In this document: piece by piece, positions 16,651 through 25,800 of the stretch
Numbering within the stretch: position 1 is the stretch's first letter
How the letters are laid out: the number at the start of each line of letters is the position of its first letter
Origin: Bacillus infantis NRRL B-14911
GTDB taxonomy: Bacteria; Bacillota; Bacilli; Bacillales; Cytobacillaceae
DNA: 64,000 bases
Assembly (NCBI RefSeq): GCF_000473245.1
Contig: NC_022524.1
Location: forward strand, 4,379,501-4,443,500
Reading direction: 5' to 3'
The notes under the pieces: model-generated
What the model saw: the letters and a program-made list of their open reading frames with translations, nothing else
Told to the model about the DNA's origin: nothing
Databases searched by the model: none
Position numbers and translations under genes: made by a program

Positions 16651-18126
16651 TTAGTTTTTCGCTTCCTTCATCTTAACGGAGCGTTCGAGAAAGAGCGCGT
16701 ATTGGCCGCGGTCGACTGTATTGTTTCCGTTGTATGGAACCGAGTTGGTGATTTTGTTATAAGCAAGCTTGCTGATATCCGTGCGGTTTGGATGGAATGG
16801 AGCGATTCCAGCGAAATGATAGCCTGCTGGCGGCTGGTTATAGGTGTCCCCGAATGAACGGACCAGAATGCTCGCCATTTCCGATCTTGTAAGCGGATCA
16901 TAAGGTTTGAGCTTTCCGCCTGCGCCCATGATGCCGTTCGCTTCCGCGATGAGCATATATTCATAGCCCGGGCTGCCCGGCTTCATATCATCAGCTTTCA
17001 TCTTATAGCCTGCCGGCAGCTTCAGGTCCAGCGCCTGGACAATCAGCTTGGCAGCATGATAGCGCAGCAGCTTCACTTCAGGGCGATAAGTGCCGTCCGT
17101 GTAGCCGTTAATGGTATCCCTTGTCTGCAGGAAGGTCACCGCCCGGGAAACTTCCTTATTATACACATCTTTGAAATAAGTTAATTCATTGGAAGTGACA
17201 AGATTGGAGGAGGCCATATACCCTTCGAAGCCTGTCCCCTTCACTTTGTAGAATACATATTGGTTATAGATGCTCGATCCGCTTTCGTACGGTCCGCCTG
17301 TGATTTCTACCGGTGTATAATGCAGGATGGCTTCCGGTGTCGCATCAGTGATAGAATCACGCAGGTTGGAAGTAGAACGGGCAGTGTTATATGTATATGC
17401 GACTGCTTTGTTCTTATAGTTCTGCGTTGTTTTCGTGCTGGTTGGCCATGTATAGTCGACTCCTGCCGGGAATGTCATCAGCTCAGGACGAGATGCATCC
17501 GGATAGCGGATATCCAGCTTCGGCGTTTCCCCCAATTCCACCAGGCTGTTTTCCCTGATTGTCTGGAATACCTTCTCCTGGTAGGCATTGCCGCCTGCAT
17601 GGTTCGGGTCATTTCGTTTGGAGAGCCCATTATAGCTCATGATTGCAAAATACCAATCTTCAATCTTCTCTTTCTCATGATTGTTCACCTGAGGAAGATT
17701 GCTGTTATTCCACTTGCGAAGCAGCTGATCTGCTCCCTGCTCGATATTGTAGCGCGTATCCTTTTTCAATCTTTCCACGTCAACGTTATATTGGCTGATT
17801 TCTGATGGCGTCAGCGTCAGCTGCATAATGCCGATTCCGCCGTCATTGGAAATGATCGGAGACCCATTGCCGTCAAACTGCATCATACCTGTTTCCACAT
17901 AAGCGATCGCCTTCAGAATTTCTGCCGGGATGCCTTTCTGAACAGCCACCTCGCGCAGCATCTTCTGCACCTCGGCAATATTCACCTGGGCATTTGCTGC
18001 CGTGATCAGCGGCTGGACAGAAGAAGCTGCCTTTGTCACTCCTTCAGCCTGCACTCCTGCACCCGCACCCAGGCTGAGCATAAATACACCGGCCGCAGCC
18101 ATTTTCACTAGTTTTTGAGATTTCAT
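16651..18126 (-). CDS. SLT-type lytic transglycosylase with C-terminal SLH domains
   Basis: About 491 residues. A signal peptide (1-27, ending VQA) precedes an SLT/lysozyme-like domain with the likely catalytic Glu near residue 78 in IAYVETGMMQF, then GGIGIMQL and AIMSYNG. A middle beta-rich part (about 205-315, possibly SH3-like) is followed by SLH repeats from about 317, with INGYTDGTYRPEVKLLRYHAAKLIV, TRSEMASILVRSFG and VDRGQYALFLERS; the third is degenerate. It should cut glycan strands at the wall surface. The ATG at 18126 with AGGAGGG is chosen over a start at 18186, which adds 20 non-signal residues. First SLH enzyme of the island. Confidence 0.85.
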   Translation of the reverse strand: MKSQKLVKMAAAGVFMLSLGAGAGVQAEGVTKAASSVQPLITAANAQVNIAEVQKMLREVAVQKGIPAEILKAIAYVETGMMQFDGNGSPIISNDGGIGIMQLTLTPSEISQYNVDVERLKKDTRYNIEQGADQLLRKWNNSNLPQVNNHEKEKIEDWYFAIMSYNGLSKRNDPNHAGGNAYQEKVFQTIRENSLVELGETPKLDIRYPDASRPELMTFPAGVDYTWPTSTKTTQNYKNKAVAYTYNTARSTSNLRDSITDATPEAILHYTPVEITGGPYESGSSIYNQYVFYKVKGTGFEGYMASSNLVTSNELTYFKDVYNKEVSRAVTFLQTRDTINGYTDGTYRPEVKLLRYHAAKLIVQALDLKLPAGYKMKADDMKPGSPGYEYMLIAEANGIMGAGGKLKPYDPLTRSEMASILVRSFGDTYNQPPAGYHFAGIAPFHPNRTDISKLAYNKITNSVPYNGNNTVDRGQYALFLERSVKMKEAKN

Positions 18127-18500
18127 GCTATCCCTCCTCTTCCAGTATTTTAACATATTGGGAGATTGGGAAGAAATATTTGTCATTATGGAGGGTAAAT
18201 TTTGGTAAAAAATGTATAGTTGGGCGAATAAATGAAATTTTGGGGCGAATCACCTTTAATTTGGGTAGAATCAACGAGATTTTAGGGCGAATCAGCAAAA
18301 CATTAGGCGGAATCCTTTTGAAAAAGATAGAGGAATGAAAAATTCACCTGCTGATTCGCAGAAATTAGGTCATTCTTCCTATCTCCGGCTAAATCCTGTC
18401 CTGAATCAGCCGATATTTAATATAGTGAATGATAAAAATGACTCTATCAATCAGTCTTTTACCTTTTGCTATATCTTATTGACTTGTGAGGGAAAACTCT
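18127..18500. other. Divergent intergenic region with a 21-bp tandem array
   Basis: No gene. It separates the leftward transglycosylase from the rightward giant SLH protein, so it must hold both promoters, but no clear pair of boxes stands out. The main feature is the 21-bp array at 18220-18324. Confidence 0.55.
18220..18324. repeat. Five-unit 21-bp tandem repeat
   Basis: Five units begin at 18220, 18241, 18262, 18283 and 18304, each exactly 21 bases. They share a core T(A/G)GGGCGAATCA, with TAGGCGGAATCC in the last unit, followed by an AT-rich part ending in ATTT or similar. All frames are poor for coding on both strands. Confidence 0.8.
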
Positions 18501-21500
18501 ATGCTAGATAAGCATAAATCTTACCGTAAATTCATGGCGGCTTCTGTAACAGGTGTTATGGTCGCAAGTGCCGTATCACCCCAGCTTGCAGGCGCCCAGC
18601 AGCCTGTGCTTTTTTCTGATGTAGCACCAAAGGATTATTACTACGAAGCGGTCACCAGCCTTTCAAAAAGGGGAATTGTGAAGGGCTTCGGACAGGGAGA
18701 ATTCCGGCCCGGCGAAATGGTGACAAGAGCCCAGGCGGCCAAAATGGTTGCTTTAGCATTAGATTTAAAGACCGATCAATTAACAGATCCAGGATTCAAG
18801 GATGTACCAAAGACCAATTGGGCCTATCGCTATATCACCGCCCTGAATAATGCCGGAATTCTTCATGGCTATGGCAGCCAGTTCAAGCCGAATGACCCGA
18901 TTACCCGGGCACAGCTGGCAAAAATTCTGACGCTTGCTTTTAAACTGCAGGAAAGCCCGCTGAAGGATCAGCGTTTTACTGATGTGCATGCTAAAGACTG
19001 GTTTGCAGGCTATGTGCAGCCGCTGATTGAAAACAAAATTACGCTCGGAACGACGGCTAACACTTTTTCACCTTCCCAAATCGTGACCCGCGGCCAGATG
19101 GCGGCATTTATATATAGAAGCGAACAGGCTGTCAATACCATGCAATCTGCCGCTGTCATTAAAGAGATTACAGAGGAACAGCTTATTACAGATAAGGGGA
19201 TTTTTCTTCTCTCTCCTGAACAGAAAAAATGGATCACTCCAGATAATGCCCAGATTCTTAAAAATGCAGTCATTCACTATCAAGCTGATGAACATGTAAT
19301 AGAGAAGATTGCCTCTATTGAAATCAAGGCCAGCGGGAAGCCCGCTGCAGAGAATGCCGCTGAGTTTTCCGGAAACCTGTTATTTGACGGGAAAGGCGCT
19401 GTGATTGAAGGGAATGTAAAAGTGTCAGGCGATTTCCTATCCTTGAAGAATCTGACCATCATGGGGGATTTAGAGATTGCAAAAGAAGTAGAAAATGACT
19501 TCTATATGGAAGATGCCATCGTCCATGGGAAAACCCTGGTTAATGGCGGCGATTCAAATACGGTGGTGTTCAAAGATTCCCGTTTAGGGTCTGTGGATGT
19601 GAATAAGCCTGAAGTGCGGGTCGAATCGCTCGGCCATTCTGCTGTTGGAGAGCTTGCTATTCATACCAATGCTACTATCACCGCAGATTCTGGCGTCACT
19701 TTTCCGAAGGTATCCATTACAGGCAGCGCAAGCCAGATCAATCTGCAGGCTAATATTGATTCTCTCACTATTTCCAGCAGCAAAGCACTGAATCTCACTG
19801 GATCAGGTAATGTAAATAAATTAGAGGTGAGCTCCACCGTTCCTGTTTCACTGGACTACACTGGACAGGTTCAGACCTTGTCTATCACCCAGGCAAAAAC
19901 CAGCCTGGCGATCGGGTCTAATATGCAGATACAAAACCTTGTGACACCGGCAAAAGTGGAGGCGCAGCAGGTTGTAAAGAACTTTGAAGCCATCCAGTCC
20001 CAGGTCGCCAACCTGAACGGGTCAGCCAATCCGGCCGCTGCACCAAGGAATAATCCTCCTGTGCAGGCAAATCCGGTATCAAATAAAACCATTAACCTGG
20101 AAGACGGCCCTATTGTGATCGACGTATCAGAGGTTTTCACTGATGCCGATCAAGAGCCCCTTACCCTAACTGCGATGTCCCGTGCACCCGGGGTGGCTGC
20201 CGTGCAGCTGGCTGGAACACAGCTGACCATCACACCTGCAGCTGCGGGTACAGCACTCATCCAGATGTCTGCAACCGACGGGAAACAGTCGGCTGTTTCA
20301 CGATTTAGCGTTTTTGTAAATACAAAGCCGTCCGGTACAGACCTTCCTGCCCAAACCCTGACACTTGGCTCTGCAGGCGGGACGCTTGATTTATCCTCTT
20401 ATTTCCAGGACGGAGATGGCGACACGCTGACCTATACAGCTGTATCAGACAATCCGGCCATAACTGAGGCTGATATCGATGTCAGTACGCTTTCCATTTC
20501 TGCTGTCAGTGCAGGCACTGCCACAGTCACAGTGACAGCGGATGACGGCCGCGGAGGAACCATCAGCAAGACATTGCAAGTGCTGGTGAACCGCGCTCCT
20601 GAAGCGTTTCTGAACATTATCGACCAGACCGGGACGATTGGCGAACCGGATATAGAAATAGATATAAAGAATGTCTTCCGGGATCCTGACAGCGATTCTT
20701 TAACCTATGAAGTGACGTCAAGCCACCCTCCCGTTGCCGGCGCTTCACTGGACGGTACAGTTGTCAAATTGCATCCTGCCGGACCAGGTGAATCAGCCAT
20801 AACCATCAAAGCCAGAGACGGAAAAGGCGGTTCTGCAGAGATTTCATTTACAATCAATGTCAACCAGGCACCAGCGGGGACTTCTATCGCTGATCATATT
20901 CTCACCCTTGGTTCTGAAGAAAAAACAATTGATCTCGCCAGCGTGTTCAGCGATCCTGACGGAGATGCGTTAACTTATAAGGTCGTATCACAGGATTCTT
21001 CCATTGCAGGTGCAGCCGTCAGCGGTTCTCTATTGAAAATAAAGGCTGAAACTGCCGGAACCTCCGTCATTACTGTTACAGCGGAGGATGGAAAAGGCGG
21101 GAAGACATCCAGAAGCTTTACTGTGCGGATCAACAGGAATCCTGTTGCCAGCCCGATTGCAGATCAGACGCTTTCCTTGGGGAGTGCAGCCAGGATCATT
21201 GATTTGTCCCAAAATTTCACAGACTCTGATGGTGATGAATTATCATTAAGTGCCGTATCAGCGGATTCCAGCATCGCTCAAGCGGCGCTCACTGGAAAGG
21301 TCTTAAAAATCTCTTCGATTGGGACTGGGGAGACTACTTTGACCGTCACAGCTTCTGATTCTTTTGGTGGAACTGTCTCTCAAGCTTTCAGTGTTACAGT
21401 AAAACCAAACGAAGCACCTGTTGTTCAGCAGGTAATCGGGGACAGGAAGTCAAAGCCGGCTGATGAAATTGTCATCGATCTTGCTGATGTGTTCACCGAT

Positions 21501-22748
21501 CCGGAGCAGGATGAACTCATCTATGAGGCAGAATCATCCAATCCTTCTAGTTCAGACGCTGAAATATCCGGCAGTTCACTCACAGTCACCGGCGTCCAGG
21601 ATGGGAATGCTGTCATCACCGTGACAGCAGCCGATGCTTCCGGCAACAAGGTCAGCACCACTTTCACGGTTACCGTTTCATCGAATGCTGCGCCTTCAGT
21701 GTCCGGCTCTATCCCTGAACAGGTCATTGGTGCAGGGGTGCCGGGAAATCAGTTTTCAATTGACCAATTATTCTCTGACTCCGACGGCGATCAGCTGACC
21801 TATTCAGTAACGGCAGCGGACGGAGCCCTTGTCAATGCCAGCATCAATGGGAATCTCCTGACCCTTATGCCGGGAACAGGCTATGGAAAAACGACTGTCA
21901 CTGTCCAGGCAGATGACGGCAACGGCGGGACAGCAGCAGCCATTATTGCCGTAAACGTCGCCAAAGTTGCACAATACAAAAAAATCACAGCGAAAAAGGG
22001 TATTGCAGATGTGTCTTATGATATGACATCCCTCTTCCCGGCCCAGAATAACCTGACCGTCTACCGCCAGATCAAAGGGCAGCTGACACAGAGCGGCACC
22101 CAGCCTCTGAACGGAAAAGTGTTTAAGATAGTACCAGGTGAGACAGGATCTATTGTGAATTGGTGGATTACAGCGGAGGATGGAACAGCCGTATTTATTG
22201 AACTCACCGTTCAGGAACAGCAAGGCCCAGAAGTCTTTTTCTCAGAATACACCCGGGGAGAAGATGGCAGGATTGCTTTAGAGATTTATAACAAAAATGA
22301 CAATGCGCTGAACTATCAAGTGATAGGATACCGGTACAATACGAAAACCAGCCAGATGGAAATAATGAAAAACAGTGATATTACTCCTCAACCTTTTGGA
22401 AGAGTCAGCGGAATTTATCCGGGTATGTACGGGATGGTCATTAACTATACGTTCTATGATTTAATGGATATCGCACCGGTCCCATACTACAATGACGAAT
22501 TGGCCATGACCACTAACGGCAAAGACGGCTATGTTATTTGTGCCTTCGAGCTTTTAAAGAACGGACAGGTGGTTGATGTCATCGGAGATAAAAACTGGAC
22601 ACCAGGCTCCACTTCTGAAATCCTGCCTGAATTTGGCACAATGATCCGGAAGAAGGGGATTGGCACAGGGTCCACTTCCTTTGATTTGAGCGGGGAATTC
22701 GATGTGACTCCGACAACATATGCCAATCTGGGTAGTCATACACCTTGA
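18501..22748 (+). CDS. Giant SLH protein with cadherin-like repeats and lamin-tail-like domain
   Basis: About 1415 residues. A signal peptide ends near residue 32 (LAGA). Three SLH domains follow (about 35-215). A long repetitive beta region (about 220-510, e.g. GNVKVSGDFLSLKNLTIMG) suggests stacked beta-helix rungs. Seven or eight Ig/cadherin-like repeats of about 85-90 residues follow (N-x-x-P start, VFxDxDGDxLTY, TVTADDGxGG). The C-terminal 170 residues begin VFFSEYTRGEDGRIALEIYN, resembling a lamin-tail domain. No enzyme motif is seen; a structural or adhesive surface role is inferred. ATG 18501 with an AGGG site is used rather than GTG 18486. It is paralogous to and convergent with the next gene. 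Confidence 0.85.
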   Translation: MLDKHKSYRKFMAASVTGVMVASAVSPQLAGAQQPVLFSDVAPKDYYYEAVTSLSKRGIVKGFGQGEFRPGEMVTRAQAAKMVALALDLKTDQLTDPGFKDVPKTNWAYRYITALNNAGILHGYGSQFKPNDPITRAQLAKILTLAFKLQESPLKDQRFTDVHAKDWFAGYVQPLIENKITLGTTANTFSPSQIVTRGQMAAFIYRSEQAVNTMQSAAVIKEITEEQLITDKGIFLLSPEQKKWITPDNAQILKNAVIHYQADEHVIEKIASIEIKASGKPAAENAAEFSGNLLFDGKGAVIEGNVKVSGDFLSLKNLTIMGDLEIAKEVENDFYMEDAIVHGKTLVNGGDSNTVVFKDSRLGSVDVNKPEVRVESLGHSAVGELAIHTNATITADSGVTFPKVSITGSASQINLQANIDSLTISSSKALNLTGSGNVNKLEVSSTVPVSLDYTGQVQTLSITQAKTSLAIGSNMQIQNLVTPAKVEAQQVVKNFEAIQSQVANLNGSANPAAAPRNNPPVQANPVSNKTINLEDGPIVIDVSEVFTDADQEPLTLTAMSRAPGVAAVQLAGTQLTITPAAAGTALIQMSATDGKQSAVSRFSVFVNTKPSGTDLPAQTLTLGSAGGTLDLSSYFQDGDGDTLTYTAVSDNPAITEADIDVSTLSISAVSAGTATVTVTADDGRGGTISKTLQVLVNRAPEAFLNIIDQTGTIGEPDIEIDIKNVFRDPDSDSLTYEVTSSHPPVAGASLDGTVVKLHPAGPGESAITIKARDGKGGSAEISFTINVNQAPAGTSIADHILTLGSEEKTIDLASVFSDPDGDALTYKVVSQDSSIAGAAVSGSLLKIKAETAGTSVITVTAEDGKGGKTSRSFTVRINRNPVASPIADQTLSLGSAARIIDLSQNFTDSDGDELSLSAVSADSSIAQAALTGKVLKISSIGTGETTLTVTASDSFGGTVSQAFSVTVKPNEAPVVQQVIGDRKSKPADEIVIDLADVFTDPEQDELIYEAESSNPSSSDAEISGSSLTVTGVQDGNAVITVTAADASGNKVSTTFTVTVSSNAAPSVSGSIPEQVIGAGVPGNQFSIDQLFSDSDGDQLTYSVTAADGALVNASINGNLLTLMPGTGYGKTTVTVQADDGNGGTAAAIIAVNVAKVAQYKKITAKKGIADVSYDMTSLFPAQNNLTVYRQIKGQLTQSGTQPLNGKVFKIVPGETGSIVNWWITAEDGTAVFIELTVQEQQGPEVFFSEYTRGEDGRIALEIYNKNDNALNYQVIGYRYNTKTSQMEIMKNSDITPQPFGRVSGIYPGMYGMVINYTFYDLMDIAPVPYYNDELAMTTNGKDGYVICAFELLKNGQVVDVIGDKNWTPGSTSEILPEFGTMIRKKGIGTGSTSFDLSGEFDVTPTTYANLGSHTP

Positions 22749-22755
22749 TAGATTG

Positions 22756-22786
22756 GAAGCTGCCTTGGATGGGGCAGCTTCTTTTT
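22756..22786 (+). terminator. Rho-independent terminator of the rightward giant SLH gene
   Basis: A 9-base stem GAAGCTGCC (22756-22764) with GGCAGCTTC (22773-22781), followed by five T. Confidence 0.88.
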
Positions 22787-22790
22787 ACAT

Positions 22791-22833
22791 AACAAAGAGC
22801 CAGCATTGTAAAAGATGCTGGCTCTTTGTTTTG
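22791..22833 (-). terminator. Bidirectional terminator between the convergent giant SLH genes
   Basis: A perfect 15-base stem ACAAAGAGCCAGCAT (22792-22806 with 22815-22829) lies just after the stop of the leftward gene. T runs on the plus side make it useful in both directions. Confidence 0.85.
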
Positions 22834-22847
22834 AGGCAATATGCTAT

Positions 22848-25800
22848 TTAAGGAGCAGGAGGATATGTGCCGATATCATCAATATAATCCGTAGGTAATT
22901 CTATCCACTGGCTATCATCATAAGCTGCTGACCCTTGTGTTACTCCGCTTTGTCTTACCAGTGTTTTATCCTTGAAATATTTTACAGAGTCGATTAACTG
23001 CTCTCCATACATCAGTTGAACATCAACGTATTCAACACTTCTTTCAGGCTCTATAGGAAAAGGAATGCGTAAAACTTTAGATGGGATTTCTTCATCAGTC
23101 CACCAGAAGTTAGACTCTACAATTGCCAGTATTTCTTTAGACTCTAGTGTAAGTCCAAAGCTTTCAAATGTAATATCTTCCCCGGCAACCACCAGCTTTA
23201 GCTGTGATAGATCAACTTCAGCCGCCGTAGGATTATAAATCTCTAAAGCCAGGTCAAATAATCCCCAGACCGTTTCAGAAATGAATAGGTTGGGAGCAGC
23301 TGGAGAAGCACTTTGGACAGTTAATTGGAATGTCCTGCTGACTGTTCCCCCTTTGCCATCCTCAGCAGTGATTGTAATTGCCGCTGTTCCTGCATTTACA
23401 GGTGTGATTGATAAGGCAGTTCCTGTCATATTCACAACAGCAACTTCTCTATCTGAAGAGTCGGCTTTCAATGTTAGGGCGTCGCCATTAGCATCCCCAA
23501 ATACCTGGCTCAAATCCAATATCATTGGGGCTCCGCCTGCCATCACTGTCTGATCCGGAATTCCATTCTTAACTACGGGAGCCTGATTCGGTTCCTCTAC
23601 TGTTATATAAAAGCTTTCCTCTTCACTCCCGCCCCGGCCATCAGCTGCTGTAACACTGATCACGGCTCTTCCTTTGTTTAACGGCGTTAATTTCAGATAT
23701 GTTCCGTTCACATCCACTGCTGCAATTCCGCTATTGTTGGAGATGGCTGTCAGAGTAAGTTTGTCTCCATCAGGATCTGAAAAGACATTGCTTATATCTA
23801 TCATAAACGGTGCTTCTCCAGCCACAGCCGTCTGATTGACTATTTCCTTTGCCAATACAGGCGCGCGGTTCGGACGCTCTATTGTTATCGTGAAACTTTC
23901 TTCCACGGTTCCGCCGCGTCCGTCATCAGCTTTTACCGTGATGGTGGCTGTTCCAGCGCTTAACACTGTTACCTTCAGGTCAGTTCCGGCAACCTCCGCT
24001 GATGCTATTGTGCTGTCTGATGAGGCTGCTGTCATCGTGAGGCCGTCCCCGTCGGCATCCCCAAATACCTGGCTCAAATCCAGTATCATCGGAGGTCCTC
24101 CTGCCATCACCTTCTGGTCAATCATTTCTTTGGCCACTATTGGAGCACGGTTCGGCTGCTCTATTGTTATCGTAAAGCTTTCTTCCACCGTTCCGCCGCG
24201 TCCGTCATCAGCTTTTACCGTGATGGTGGCTGTTCCAGCGTTTAACACTGTCACCTTTAGGTCATTTCCGACAACCTCCGCTGACGCTATTGTACTGTCT
24301 GATGAGGCTGCTGTCATCGTGAGGGCGTCCCCGTCGGCATCCCCAAATACCTGGCTCAAATCCAGTATCATCGGAGGTCCCCCTGCCATCACCTTCTGGT
24401 CAATCATTTCTTTGGCCACTACTGGAGCACGGTTCGGACGCTCTACTGTTATATAAAAGCTTTCCTCTTGACTTCCGCCGCGGCCGTCAACGGCTGTAAT
24501 AGTAATCGTCGCTCTTCCTGCGTTTAACGGTGTTAACTTCAGGCCTGTTCCGATTACTTCCGCTGTTGCTATGCCAGCATCGTTAGTGCCGGCAGTTATA
24601 GTGAGTGTGTCTCCGTCAATATCTTCAAATACATTGGTCAAATCTATTAAAGACGGTTCATCACCTGCTATAGCCGTCTGATTGACTATTTCATTTTTCA
24701 ATATAGGCGCATGATTCGGCCGCTCTGCTGTAATTGTAAAACTTTCTTCCACCGTTCCCCCGCGTCCGTCATCAGCTTTTACCGTGATGGTGGCTGTCCC
24801 AGCACTTAACACTGTCACCTTTAGGTCATTTCCGGCAACCTCCGCTGATGCTATTGTGCTGTCTGATGAGGCTGCTGTCATCGTGAGGCCGTCCCCGTCG
24901 GCATCCCCAAATACCTGGCTCAAATCCAGTATCATCGGAGGTCCTCCTGCCATCACCTTTTGGTCAATCATTTCTTTGTCCACTACTGGCGCGCGGTTCG
25001 GCTGCTCTACTGTTATCGTAAAGCTTTCTTCCACCGTTCCCCCGCGTCCGTCATCCGCTTTTACGGTAATCGCCGCTGTTCCCGGGGCAGATGGCGTCAG
25101 CGTTAAAGTGGTTCCATCCGCACTTGCAGCCGCTACCCCTGAATTTGAAGATTCCGCTGTAATAGTCAATGAATCATGATCGGCATCCATAAATACATTG
25201 CTTAGATCTACTGTGATCGGTGCTGTTCCAGCCACAGCCATCTGGTCCGCTATCTCATTAGCTACCACGGGAATGCTGTTTGGCTGCTCAACATTCACAA
25301 AGAAACTCTCATAGACAATTCCGCCCCTGCCGTCATCAGCGGTTACTGTGATAGTGGATGCCCCTGCAGTAACAGGTGTTATCAGTAGCGTTGCACCCTG
25401 GAGGGAAGCATCTGCTACATCTGCAGCTGAGGAAACCGCAGTTAATTGAAGGGCATCACCATCAGGATCGGTAAATACGGAGCCCAATTCAATTGAGAAA
25501 GGGGCACTGCCTGCTGTCAAGTTTTGATCGGACACTTCAGCCGCTACAGCAGGCGCCCTGTTTGGGATGACAGTTGCGCCGCCTGGTACATAATCCGGAT
25601 TGTCCTTGCCACCGATTTTTTGTATATTGTTTTTAACACTTTCATAGTTTGATATGGCCTCGGCTGGCTCCACTCCAGCAGGAAGCTGCATATCAGCAAT
25701 CCTTGTATATCTGCCAAGAATGAATCTGGAATCCTTATCGACAGTCTTCAAAAGTCCAACTTGGCCTGTGGATTCAACCCTCACAATAGAAGCTGAAGAG

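Noticed and set aside
18220-18324. CRISPR array
   Set aside because: Direct 21-base tandem repeat without spacers; no cas genes.
23836-24456. A 206-residue plus-strand repeat protein
   Set aside because: It is the complement of the cadherin-like repeats; periodicity is inherited from the real gene.
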